NCBI RefSeq assembly: GCF_023206215.1
Contig: NZ_CP065800.1
Location: forward strand, 2,604,001-2,668,000
Direction of reading: 5' to 3'
DNA from: Butyrivibrio fibrisolvens
GTDB lineage: Bacteria > Bacillota > Clostridia > Lachnospirales > Lachnospiraceae
DNA: 64,000 nt
Both the position numbers and the translations under genes were made by a program. Each line of letters starts with the position of its first letter. Within the stretch, counting starts at the first letter, position 1. Of this stretch, positions 43,673-51,997 are shown in pieces. The notes under the pieces were generated by a model. It made no database searches. It was not told the DNA's origin and saw only the letters and a list, made by a program, of their open reading frames with translations.

Positions 43673-43695
43673 GGCTAATGTATTGATTTGTTTTC

Positions 43696-43733
43696 ATACT
43701 TGGTTTATGAATTTATCTACATAGTCGTATAAT
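43696..43733 (+). repeat. Dispersed intergenic motif, copy 2 (possible lspA promoter)
   Basis: Contains TATGAATTTATCTAC, three variable bases, GTC and TATAAT. It matches copy 1 at 38017-38053 over about 36 bases with a handful of differences. The TATAAT at 43728-43733 could be a -10 box for lspA. Confidence 0.5.
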
Positions 43734-43819
43734 TAAAAAATGATGATGTCTATACCTTTTGTATTTTTTCAAAAAGGATTAGATGTTTTCGAACAATAAA
43801 ACAAGGGGATTATCTTTTT

Positions 43820-44359
43820 ATGAAACATATAACCAGAAAGAAGATAACATTTCTTATAGCGGATATTATTGCATTTATAGTGCTGGTTGCACTTGATCAG
43901 TTTACTAAAATCCTGGCAGTTGCCAATCTGAAGGACAAGGCTTCTTTTCCTATCATAAGGAATGTACTTGAACTTCAGTATCTTGAGAACAAGGGCGCAG
44001 CCTTTGGAATGCTTCAGAATCAGAAAGCCTTCTTCATACTGATAGCTATCCTGATACTCATAATAATCGTATATGTTCTTGCGCTGGTGCCGGATGATAT
44101 GAAGTACAATGCGCTTCACATCCTTCTGGTAATGATCGGAAGCGGTGCCTGTGGCAATATGGTTGATAGATTCAGAACCAACTATGTTGTAGACTTTATA
44201 TATTTTAAACTGATCAACTTTCCGATATTCAATGTAGCTGATATCTATGTTACTGTATCAACCTTTATACTATTGTTCCTGTTTTTGTTCTACTATAAAG
44301 AGAATGATTTTGCATTCCTTAGCTTTAAACAGCAGAAGAAGTTCAGGGAGTTTAAGTAA
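43820..44359 (+). CDS. lspA: Lipoprotein signal peptidase (signal peptidase II)
   Basis: A 179-residue membrane aspartyl protease that cleaves prolipoproteins. It has four membrane segments. The catalytic aspartates are Asp116 in GNMVDRF and Asp141 in FNVADIY; other landmarks are DQFTKI and NKGAAFGML. Several lipoproteins encoded nearby (D,D-carboxypeptidase, amino-acid binding protein) would be its substrates. AAGGGG precedes the ATG. It is 15 bases from the pseudouridine synthase gene, a common pairing. Confidence 0.95.
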   Translation: MKHITRKKITFLIADIIAFIVLVALDQFTKILAVANLKDKASFPIIRNVLELQYLENKGAAFGMLQNQKAFFILIAILILIIIVYVLALVPDDMKYNALHILLVMIGSGACGNMVDRFRTNYVVDFIYFKLINFPIFNVADIYVTVSTFILLFLFLFYYKENDFAFLSFKQQKKFREFK

Positions 44360-44374
44360 AGGCCGGAGCCGTTT

Positions 44375-45448
44375 ATGAATTATGACAATTTAGATGATTC
44401 AATAGAATTTAATACTGGTACAAGCACTGATAGTAGTGAAGATGCTGCGCTACATGAGGGGCTTTTGGAGGATGAGATCTTAGATGATCAGGATGATGCT
44501 GACATTGTAGAAGAATCTGGTTCCGAGAAGCTTTTTACAGCTATAATAGATGAAAAACTCTCCGGCAAAAGGATTGATAAGGTTCTGTCTCTTCTTTTTC
44601 CTGAGCATTCAAGATCGTATCTTAAGAGTCTTATTGTAGATGGCAAGGTCAAGATCAATGATAAGACGGTGTCCAAAGCATCTATAGCAGTAAGTCTTGG
44701 TGATAAGATAGAACTTGTAGTACCGCCTCCAAGGGAGCTTGATATTAAGCCTGAGAATATTCCACTTGATATTCTCTATGAGGATAGTGATGTTCTGGTA
44801 GTCAATAAACCTAAGGATATGGTAGTGCATCCGGCGGCAGGTCACTATGAGGGGACTCTTGTCAATGCAGTTATGTATCACTGCGGAGATAATCTCTCCG
44901 GTATCAATGGTGTCATGCGTCCTGGTATCGTTCACAGGATCGACAAGGATACTACAGGCTCTATTATCATCTGTAAAAATGATAATGCCCATAGGAAGAT
45001 AGCAGCACAGCTCAAAGAGCATTCTATCAAAAGAGAATATGTAGCTATAGTATACGGGATAATCGAAGAAGACGAAGGCACGGTAGAAGGTACGATAGGA
45101 AGACATCCTACGGACCGTAAGAAGATGGCTATAAATGCTCCCGGGGGTAAGAGCGCTGTCACTCATTATAAGGTCATCAAGCGCTTCTATGAGTCCAAGA
45201 TGACTTATGTTGCGTGTAGACTTGAGACAGGGCGTACTCATCAAATACGAGTTCATATGTCCTCTATAGGGCATCCTCTTCTTGGAGATGAAGTCTATAA
45301 GGGCGGCAGGAAGACCAATATCAAGTTAAATGGTCAGTGTCTCCATGCCAGGATACTTGGTTTTATCCATCCTACAACAGGTGAGTATATCGAGACTATG
45401 GCACCTCTTCCGGAATATTTTGAGCATCTTTTAAACACACTTAAATAG
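44375..45448 (+). CDS. RluA-family pseudouridine synthase (RluD-like)
   Basis: A 357-residue enzyme. Residues 65-115 form an S4 RNA-binding domain (RIDKVLSLLFPEHSRSYLKSL). The catalytic domain has HRIDKDTTGSI with the conserved aspartate, and later ETGRTHQIRVH and HPLLGDEVY. About 60 acidic residues precede the S4 domain, an extension not seen in E. coli RluD. It modifies uridines in rRNA or tRNA; which sites cannot be told from sequence. Confidence 0.92.
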   Translation: MNYDNLDDSIEFNTGTSTDSSEDAALHEGLLEDEILDDQDDADIVEESGSEKLFTAIIDEKLSGKRIDKVLSLLFPEHSRSYLKSLIVDGKVKINDKTVSKASIAVSLGDKIELVVPPPRELDIKPENIPLDILYEDSDVLVVNKPKDMVVHPAAGHYEGTLVNAVMYHCGDNLSGINGVMRPGIVHRIDKDTTGSIIICKNDNAHRKIAAQLKEHSIKREYVAIVYGIIEEDEGTVEGTIGRHPTDRKKMAINAPGGKSAVTHYKVIKRFYESKMTYVACRLETGRTHQIRVHMSSIGHPLLGDEVYKGGRKTNIKLNGQCLHARILGFIHPTTGEYIETMAPLPEYFEHLLNTLK

Positions 45449-45494
45449 TTTGAAAATGTTCCAATTTGTTAATATACCGAATCCCTTATGTTCA

Positions 45495-45523
45495 TTGAAT
45501 TTTGGTTGGTTTTAAATTATAAT
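45495..45523 (+). promoter_or_regulatory. Promoter of the cytidylate-kinase-like gene
   Basis: TTGAAT at 45495-45500 and TATAAT at 45518-45523 with a 17-base spacer. A leader hairpin (GGCGCA at 45549-45554 with TGCGCC at 45573-45578) lies between promoter and gene. Confidence 0.7.
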
Positions 45524-45614
45524 AATATCAGTAGATACTCTTTTTTTAGGCGCAGTTTCTGACTTTCTATTATGCGCCGCATTACTAATCTTTTATATCC
45601 AAGGAGGCGGTACT

Positions 45615-46250
45615 ATGGAGACTATTATTACTATTGGACGTGAGTTTGGTTCCGGTGGAAGAGAAATAGGAGAACAGGTTGCCGATAGATTTGGTATTAA
45701 ATGCTACGATAAGGAACTGATAGCCAGAGCTGCCAAGGAAAGCGGATTCTGTGAAGAGATGATAGAGACACATGATGAAAGACCCACTAACTCTTTCATG
45801 TACAATCTTGTAATGGATACTTATTCTTTTGGATACAATTCATCCAGCTTTGTGGATATGCCTATCAGTCATAAAGTATTCCTTGCTCAGTTTGATGCTA
45901 TCAAGAACCTTGCAAAAGAAGGTCCATGTATAATCGTAGGCCGCTGCGCAGATTATGCTCTTTCTGATTATCCCAATGTTGTCAATCTCTTTATAACAGG
46001 CAATGAAAAAGATAAGATAGCCCGTATCAGAGCTCGTTTTGCAGATCTTACATCAGATGAGAAGGCAAGAGATATGATGGTCAAGAAAGATAAGCAGAGA
46101 AGAAGCTATTACAATTACTATAGTTCCAAGAAATGGGGCCACTGTGACAGCTATGATCTTACTATCAATTCTTCAATACTTGGAATTGAGGACACAGTTA
46201 ATTTTATAGTGGATTTTGTTAATAAATTAGAAGCAAGTAAGCGCAGTTGA
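45615..46250 (+). CDS. Cytidylate kinase-like family protein
   Basis: A 211-residue P-loop protein of the Cytidylate_kin2 family. It starts with ITIGREFGSGGREIGE, where the family's glycine-rich loop replaces the standard GKS/T. Later segments are KCYDKELI, PCIIVGRCADYAL and an Arg-rich lid (KIARIRARFA). The physiological substrate is not established, so a gene symbol is not given. AAGGAGG precedes the ATG. It has its own promoter and a perfect terminator. Confidence 0.85.
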   Translation: METIITIGREFGSGGREIGEQVADRFGIKCYDKELIARAAKESGFCEEMIETHDERPTNSFMYNLVMDTYSFGYNSSSFVDMPISHKVFLAQFDAIKNLAKEGPCIIVGRCADYALSDYPNVVNLFITGNEKDKIARIRARFADLTSDEKARDMMVKKDKQRRSYYNYYSSKKWGHCDSYDLTINSSILGIEDTVNFIVDFVNKLEASKRS

Positions 46251-46270
46251 GCTGAATAAAAAGCTGATAA

Positions 46271-46319
46271 TTAACGTAAAAAGCTATCTGTATTAAAAGC
46301 AGATAGCTTTTTACGTTAA
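46271..46319. terminator. Perfect 20-bp stem terminator
   Basis: 46271-46290 pairs with 46300-46319 without mismatch around a 9-base loop. The stem contains AAAAAGC and GCTTTTT, so it can act in both directions. Its right arm overlaps the -35 element of the next promoter. Confidence 0.85.
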
Positions 46320-46343
46320 AGAAAATACCTTTTTAACCGATAT
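46317..46343 (+). promoter_or_regulatory. Sigma-28 (flagellar) type promoter of the EAL gene
   Basis: TAAA at 46317-46320, 15 bases, ACCGATAT at 46336-46343. The consensus known for sigma-28/SigD is TAAA-N15-GCCGATAA. The same -10 and spacing recur before the chemoreceptor at 51998-54001. Confidence 0.65.
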
Positions 46344-46393
46344 CTATAGAAGTAAATGCCTTATATTCATGGAGAGAAAGGTAAGTTTAAGCG

Positions 46394-48076
46394 ATGAGCG
46401 ACCATTCAAAAGATTTCGAGCAGATTGACGAGCTCACAGGCTTATCTACATTCACTAGTTTTAGAGTTCTGGCTCAGGATGTTCTGGATGACCCGACGAT
46501 CAGAAATGATATAGCCTTTGTGTATTTCAACGTTGAGAATTTCAGATCTTATAATGAAAAATATGGATTTGCTGCCGGAAATGATTGCCTTAGACTGATC
46601 GGACAGACGATACAGGCGATATTTCCACAGGAGATCTGTTCTCGTGTGGCTACGGATCATTTTTGCATAGTTGCTGACAAAAATGAAATTGAAGAGAAGA
46701 TCAAGCAGGTTTGTGAAGAACTTCGTCCTTTCCGCATGGAGACACATATGCAGCTCCATGCAGGAATCTATTTTCCAACTCCTGATGACTTTGAATGTAC
46801 ACTATGCATGGATAAGGCCAAAATCGCTTGTGATTCTCTCAAGCATCAGTATGATTCCATGTTCGGTTATTATGATGCGAAGCTTGATGATGAGTACCAA
46901 AGAACACGTTATATCATCGAGCATTTTGATGCTGCAATTGAAAATGGTTATATATATGCCTGGTTCCAACCACTTGTAAGGTCTTTTACCGGAGAGATAA
47001 GCGGTTATGAGGCTCTTGCCAGATGGATAGATCCCGATCTTGGATTTATCTCACCCGCTGATTTTGTTCCTGTTCTGGAAAAATATCACATTATAAGAAA
47101 GCTCGATCTTGCAGTAACTCAATATGTTTGCAATGTGCAAAAAAAGGTCATGGAATCAGGCGGTCAGATAATGCCTGTATCTATTAATTTATCGCAGCAG
47201 GACTTCATGGGTGATGACATCGTATCTGAGATAGATGAGATCGTACTTGAGAGCGGTATACCACCTGAATATATAAATATAGAAATAACAGAGTCTATCT
47301 TTTCTATAGATTCTGACAGAGTCGCTAATATAATTGATGCATTTAGGCTACAAGGATACGAAGTGTGGATGGATGACTTCGGAAGCGGCTATTCATCTCT
47401 TAATTCCATGCAGAAATATACCTTTGACTGCCTGAAGCTTGATATGAAGTTCCTGGCAGGTTTTAGTCATAGCAGGAATTCCAAGATCATTATTGAGAGT
47501 GTTATAGGAATGACCAAGCAGCTTGGTATAAGGACTATAGCAGAAGGCGTCGAGTCCGAGGAAGAAGCAGAATATCTAAGGCAAGTAGGATGCGATCAGA
47601 TTCAGGGATTTTTGTATTCTAAGCCGGGGCCTTTTGATGAAGTATATAATCTCGATATTCCAAAGGAAAATACCGGGCTTCGTAAATATCATGAGAAGAT
47701 AGGAACTATAAACCTTCTATCACAGGATCCTCTTGGCAAAGAAGATGATGCTACAAAGAAAATCAAGTTCCCTATGGCGCTTGTAGAGGAACATAAAGGG
47801 CATCTGGATATTCTGACCTACAATGAATCTTTTACAGAATATGTAAGTCTTCTTGGCTTTGCGTCAGTTAATGAAGCAAACGATATGCTTAATTCTGATT
47901 CTGAGAATTCTGTAAGTGTAAGGTATTATATGAAATCTGCTCTTGATAATGATAGATTTGAAGTGTGCCATTATTCAAGAAATGGTCTTAGATGTACTTT
48001 GCAGATCAACTTCATAGCCAATTACAGAAGCAGAAATGCATTCCTGTTCCTAGGGCTTGTGGCTGAAAGCGAATAA
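46394..48076 (+). CDS. EAL domain c-di-GMP phosphodiesterase with degenerate GGDEF domain
   Basis: A 560-residue soluble protein. Residues 10-125 are a GGDEF-like domain in which the signature reads ATDHF (86-90), so it should not make c-di-GMP but may bind GTP. Residues 165-420 are a complete EAL domain: EAL at 206-208, INIEITES, DDFGSGYSS at 327-335, and EGVESEEEAEYL. It should hydrolyse c-di-GMP. The last 110 residues look like a PAS-type sensor (ILTYNESFTEYVSLLGF). The sigma-28-type promoter links it to motility. The ATG at 46394 has GAAAGG upstream. Confidence 0.9.
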   Translation: MSDHSKDFEQIDELTGLSTFTSFRVLAQDVLDDPTIRNDIAFVYFNVENFRSYNEKYGFAAGNDCLRLIGQTIQAIFPQEICSRVATDHFCIVADKNEIEEKIKQVCEELRPFRMETHMQLHAGIYFPTPDDFECTLCMDKAKIACDSLKHQYDSMFGYYDAKLDDEYQRTRYIIEHFDAAIENGYIYAWFQPLVRSFTGEISGYEALARWIDPDLGFISPADFVPVLEKYHIIRKLDLAVTQYVCNVQKKVMESGGQIMPVSINLSQQDFMGDDIVSEIDEIVLESGIPPEYINIEITESIFSIDSDRVANIIDAFRLQGYEVWMDDFGSGYSSLNSMQKYTFDCLKLDMKFLAGFSHSRNSKIIIESVIGMTKQLGIRTIAEGVESEEEAEYLRQVGCDQIQGFLYSKPGPFDEVYNLDIPKENTGLRKYHEKIGTINLLSQDPLGKEDDATKKIKFPMALVEEHKGHLDILTYNESFTEYVSLLGFASVNEANDMLNSDSENSVSVRYYMKSALDNDRFEVCHYSRNGLRCTLQINFIANYRSRNAFLFLGLVAESE

Positions 48077-48107
48077 AATAGAAATGAGTTATAGATATTG
48101 ATAAAAA

Positions 48108-48138
48108 AAGCTGCAGCATTTAAGTTATGCTGCAGCTT
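48108..48138. terminator. Terminator between the convergent EAL and pgi genes
   Basis: AAGCTGCAGCAT (48108-48119) pairs perfectly with ATGCTGCAGCTT (48127-48138). On the minus strand a T run follows (A run at 48103-48109), so it mainly serves pgi. Confidence 0.8.
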
Positions 48139-48181
48139 ATATTCATTAATCGTGCATAGAAGAATGAATCCTGGATTATTA

Positions 48182-49765
48182 TCAGATCTCAAGAAGTTCG
48201 CTGTAAGCTTTAAGAGCGTCCTGAGTATCACCTGCAAGAACTTTCTTAGCAAGAGTCTTACCAAGCTGAACGCCTTCCTGATCGAAGCTGTTAAGGTTCC
48301 ATGCAAATCCCTGGAACATAACCTTGTTTTCAAAGTGAGCAAGAAGAGCACCCAGTACTTCAGGAGTGAGCTTGTCGCCTACGATGATGCTTGAAGGACG
48401 TCCGCCTTCAAAGTTCTTGTTGGCATTCTCGTCTTTTTTGCCACAAGCAAATGCCATGATCTGTGCAGCTACATTAGCGCAGAGCTTCTGCTGGCTGGTG
48501 CTGCCCTGAATATCTACATCATTGCCTGTCTGGTTGTTCTTGAAGCCTATGAACTGAAGAGGAATGATATTAGTTCCCTGGTGAAGGAGCTGATAGAATG
48601 AGTGCTGTCCATTTGTTCCAGGTTCGCCGAAGATAACAGGTCCTGTTACATAATTAACCTTTTCACCAAAACGGTTAACGCTCTTACCATTGGACTCCAT
48701 ATCAAGCTGCTGGAGATGAGCAGGGAAGCGAGAGAGAGCCTGTGAGTAAGGAAGAACTGCTGTTGACTCGTAGCCAAGAACGTTACGCTCATATACACCG
48801 ATAAGGGCATCAAGCATAGCAGGGTTCTTAGTGAGTTCTTTATTGGTAGCGTTCTTGTCTTCAGCAGCAGCGCCGTCAAGGAATCTTGCAAATACGTCAG
48901 GACCAAATGCAAGAGACAGAACAGCTCCGCCTACAGCAGATGTAGAAGAGTAACGACCACCGATATAATCATCCATGAAGAATGCAGCAAGGTAGTCACT
49001 GGACTTTGCAAGTGGAGATGTCTCGCTGGTAACTGCGATCATGTGCTTGGAAGCATCAAGACCTGCTTTTTTAAGAGCATCCTTAACGAAAGCTTCGTTG
49101 GTAAGTGTCTCAAGAGTAGTACCTGACTTGGACACAAGGATGAAGATAGAACGAGATACATCAACACTATTAAGAACAGCTGTAGCATCGTCAGGATCTA
49201 CATTGCTGATGAACTTTGCATCCATGAAGAACTTGCCATTGGACTTAGCCCAGTTCTCGAGAGCAAGGTACATAGCACGAGGACCAAGGTCACTTCCGCC
49301 GATACCGATCTGAACAGCTGTTGTGAACTTCTCACCCTTTTCGTTAGTGATCTCACCATTGTGTACCTTGTTGGCGAAATCAGCGATCTTATTCTGCTGT
49401 TCTACATAGAAATCTCTCTTATTAACACCTTCTGCAACAACGTCTGAGCCAAGCTGTCCGCGTGTGAGTTGGTGGAGGACAAGTCTCTTCTCACCTGTAT
49501 TGATAACTTCGCCGTTGTAGAGAGCTTCAAATTTCTCTATGAGCTGAGCTTCTTCTGCAAATTTTGAAAGAGCAGCAAGTACAGTATCATCTACCTGCTT
49601 GGCAGCATAGTTGTAGGACAGTCCGCTTGACATAGGAACAGAGTATTTCTTAACTCTTTCTGCGCCATTTGCGCCTTCCATAACCTCTGCAAGTTTCACC
49701 TGATCTTTGAGTGCAAAAAGATCGTTAAATGACTTAAGTTCGTCTGAATTTTTCCAGTTGATCAT
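48182..49765 (-). CDS. pgi: Glucose-6-phosphate isomerase
   Basis: A 527-residue glycolytic enzyme that interconverts glucose-6-phosphate and fructose-6-phosphate. Signature segments are IGIGGSDLGPRAMY, FILVSKSGTTLET, GGRYSSTSAVGG, and FGEPGTNGQHSFYQLLHQG with the catalytic His and Glu. A Lys-containing helix ends the protein (GVQLGKTLA). Length and order match the larger bacterial PGI. AGAGGT precedes the ATG. A TATAAT on the minus strand at 49908-49913 is a possible -10 box. Confidence 0.96.
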   Translation of the reverse strand: MINWKNSDELKSFNDLFALKDQVKLAEVMEGANGAERVKKYSVPMSSGLSYNYAAKQVDDTVLAALSKFAEEAQLIEKFEALYNGEVINTGEKRLVLHQLTRGQLGSDVVAEGVNKRDFYVEQQNKIADFANKVHNGEITNEKGEKFTTAVQIGIGGSDLGPRAMYLALENWAKSNGKFFMDAKFISNVDPDDATAVLNSVDVSRSIFILVSKSGTTLETLTNEAFVKDALKKAGLDASKHMIAVTSETSPLAKSSDYLAAFFMDDYIGGRYSSTSAVGGAVLSLAFGPDVFARFLDGAAAEDKNATNKELTKNPAMLDALIGVYERNVLGYESTAVLPYSQALSRFPAHLQQLDMESNGKSVNRFGEKVNYVTGPVIFGEPGTNGQHSFYQLLHQGTNIIPLQFIGFKNNQTGNDVDIQGSTSQQKLCANVAAQIMAFACGKKDENANKNFEGGRPSSIIVGDKLTPEVLGALLAHFENKVMFQGFAWNLNSFDQEGVQLGKTLAKKVLAGDTQDALKAYSELLEI

Positions 49766-50213
49766 TAGGTTTACCTCTTTCTTTGATTGGGATAGTCTGC
49801 TTACTTGATTATATTTTGGCAGATGTCTTTTCTGCGAATCTGATCAAGAGTATAAGAGTAAGCATACTGGATTTATATATAAAATTCATGGATCACAATC
49901 CTCTAACATTATAATACATAAATAGCAATAAATGATATATGTTGGAGCAAAAAATGTGGAAAACGTTTTTTTGAACATAAATTCAAATTTAAGATCAAGT
50001 TTTTTTGTAAATATTAATACACAAATTAAAATATTATGATATAATCAAATTTATGTCTGCACGATTCAATGCATAAAAGCGTCAAAGCGTTAAAAGATAA
50101 ACTGATAATCTACTATTTATAAGTTTTTGTCTGTTATAAACGCATGGCGCAGGTCGCAAATAATTTTATAGCAGATAATAATATTTTTAGATAGGGCAAA
50201 ATCGGGGATTATT
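49766..50213. other. 448-base divergent intergenic region between pgi and the NSS transporter gene
   Basis: AT-rich. On the minus strand there is a TATAAT (49908-49913) that could serve pgi, with a poor -35. On the plus strand TGA-TATAAT at 50037-50045 is an extended -10 for the transporter, leaving a leader of about 160 bases. I see no strong hairpin or coding sequence. Confidence 0.5.
50037..50045 (+). promoter_or_regulatory. Extended -10 promoter of the NSS transporter gene
   Basis: TGA-TATAAT; no clear -35. Confidence 0.45.
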
Positions 50214-51569
50214 ATGGAGAGAGAGAATTTTAAATCAAGGCTTGGATTTATCCTTGTCAGCGCAGGATGCGCAATTGGAATCGGTAATGTATGGAAATTC
50301 CCTTATATTACAGGACAGAATGGTGGCGGAATATTTGTTCTTTTTTACCTGTTGTTCCTTCTTATTATGGGTGTTCCGATCCTTACTATGGAGCTTGCAG
50401 TAGGAAGAGCAAGTAGAAAAAGTGCTGTACAGGCATATAAAGCGCTGGAACCTAAAGGATCAAAATGGCATATACATGGCTGGATCTGCTTTATAGCTAA
50501 CCTAATGCTTATGATGTATTACACAACGGTATCAGGCTGGATGATCAACTATATGATCAAGTTCGCTACAGGTACTTTTGATGGAGTAGGTACAGAGCTT
50601 TCAGTTGCTTCAATATTTGATGAGATGCTGGCATCACCGAAGCAGAGCATGATCTTTATGTTTTTGACTGTTACATGCGGTATTTTGGTTTGTGCGATAG
50701 GTCTTCAGAAGGGAATTGAGAATATTACTAAATTCATGATGATAGCGCTTATAGTACTTATCATCATTCTGGCGGTTAACAGTACTATGCTTAAAGGAGC
50801 TTCAGAGGGTATCAAGTTCTATCTTTTGCCATCTCTTTCTTCTGTTGAAGAAGTGGGACTTGCTAAAGTTATAACAGCAGCTATGAACCAGAGCTTTTTT
50901 ACTTTATCGCTGGGAGCAGCTTCCATGGAGATATTCGGAAGCTATATGCACAAGGACAAGGGACTTGTGGGAGAAGCAGTAAGGATAAGCGCCCTTGATA
51001 CACTTATAGCTATACTTGCAGGACTTATCATATTCCCTGCATGCTTCTCATATGGTATCGAGACAACAGCAGGACCTTCGCTTATTTTTATAACACTTCC
51101 AGAGATATTCATTCATATGAATTTGGGAAGGATATGGGGGACTCTGTTCTTCGTATTCATGACATTTGCAAGCTTTTCAACAGTTATCGCTGTATTTGAG
51201 AACATTATTGCAGTAGGAATTGATAATTTTGGTTGGTCAAGGAAGAAATCTTCACTTATAAACTATATCATTCTTCTTATAACCTGCACACCATGTGCTC
51301 TTGGATATAACCTTCTTAAGGATGTGACGATCATAGGAACCAAGGATATCCTTGATTCTGAGGACTTTATGGTTAGTAATATCTTCCTTCCTTTAGGAGC
51401 GCTTATATTCCTTATATTCTGTGTTACTAAGTGGGGATGGGGATTTGAGAAGTATCAGGAAGAGGTTAATACAGGAGAGGGCATTAAGATGCCGACATTC
51501 CTCAAACACTACTTCAGAATAGTACTTCCTATACTGATAATAATCATTTTCCTGAACGGTATTTTATAA
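50214..51569 (+). CDS. Neurotransmitter:sodium symporter (NSS/SNF) family transporter
   Basis: A 451-residue secondary transporter with about eleven to twelve membrane helices. The start is the family hallmark: SRLGFILVSAGCAIGIGNVWKFPYI, with the unwound TM1 that binds sodium and substrate, followed by NGGGIFVLFYLLFLL and GVPILTMELAVGRAS. Bacterial homologues of this size (LeuT-, MhsT- and Tyt1-like) take up hydrophobic or aromatic amino acids with sodium. The exact substrate is not predictable. A terminator follows at 51626. Confidence 0.92.
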   Translation: MERENFKSRLGFILVSAGCAIGIGNVWKFPYITGQNGGGIFVLFYLLFLLIMGVPILTMELAVGRASRKSAVQAYKALEPKGSKWHIHGWICFIANLMLMMYYTTVSGWMINYMIKFATGTFDGVGTELSVASIFDEMLASPKQSMIFMFLTVTCGILVCAIGLQKGIENITKFMMIALIVLIIILAVNSTMLKGASEGIKFYLLPSLSSVEEVGLAKVITAAMNQSFFTLSLGAASMEIFGSYMHKDKGLVGEAVRISALDTLIAILAGLIIFPACFSYGIETTAGPSLIFITLPEIFIHMNLGRIWGTLFFVFMTFASFSTVIAVFENIIAVGIDNFGWSRKKSSLINYIILLITCTPCALGYNLLKDVTIIGTKDILDSEDFMVSNIFLPLGALIFLIFCVTKWGWGFEKYQEEVNTGEGIKMPTFLKHYFRIVLPILIIIIFLNGIL

Positions 51570-51625
51570 AAGATTTGAGTAAAGTAATATATATTCTATT
51601 TTGATATTATATATCATGAAGTAGT

Positions 51626-51672
51626 AAGATCCTGTAGGCAGCTATACTAGCCGCTTACAGGATCTTTGTTTG
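51626..51672 (+). terminator. Terminator after the NSS transporter gene
   Basis: AGATCCTGTA (51627-51636) pairs with TACAGGATCT (51656-51665), with extra GC pairs nearer the loop, then TTTGTTT. Confidence 0.8.
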
Positions 51673-51713
51673 ATTGATCGTATGTTTGATAAGTGCGAAG
51701 CTTTTTGATCTGC

Positions 51714-51908
51714 TTACTTGTAATTATCCGGGTGAGCCGCGACATCACTTATCAAAAATTCAATGAATTCAACGCATTTGCCGCAGCCGGTTCCGTATCG
51801 GAGCTTATCCTGTACGTCATTTACATTTGTCACGCCGGACAATACCAGATCTATGATATCTTTATATTTGATATTCTTGCAGGTACAAGCTTCTTTATTA
51901 ACATTCAT
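51714..51908 (-). CDS. BFD-like [2Fe-2S]-binding domain protein
   Basis: A 64-residue protein with the four-cysteine pattern of bacterioferritin-associated ferredoxin domains: CTC in the ACTCKNI segment and CGKC in TGCGKCVEF, with helices between. Such domains bind a [2Fe-2S] cluster. No bacterioferritin or redox partner is next to it. The minus-strand ATG has AAAGGAT about 10 bases before it. The 89-base gap to the chemoreceptor gene suggests it could be read from the same transcript. Confidence 0.75.
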   Translation of the reverse strand: MNVNKEACTCKNIKYKDIIDLVLSGVTNVNDVQDKLRYGTGCGKCVEFIEFLISDVAAHPDNYK

Positions 51909-51997
51909 AGCGTTTTATTTATCCTTTTTAGTAGCACAGTTCAATATCTAACACATTTTTCTATGATATAGAAAAGCAGGATAAGTATATCATAACA

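Noticed and set aside
44609..45274. 221-codon minus-strand frame opposite the pseudouridine synthase gene
   Set aside because: Antisense shadow of a confident gene.
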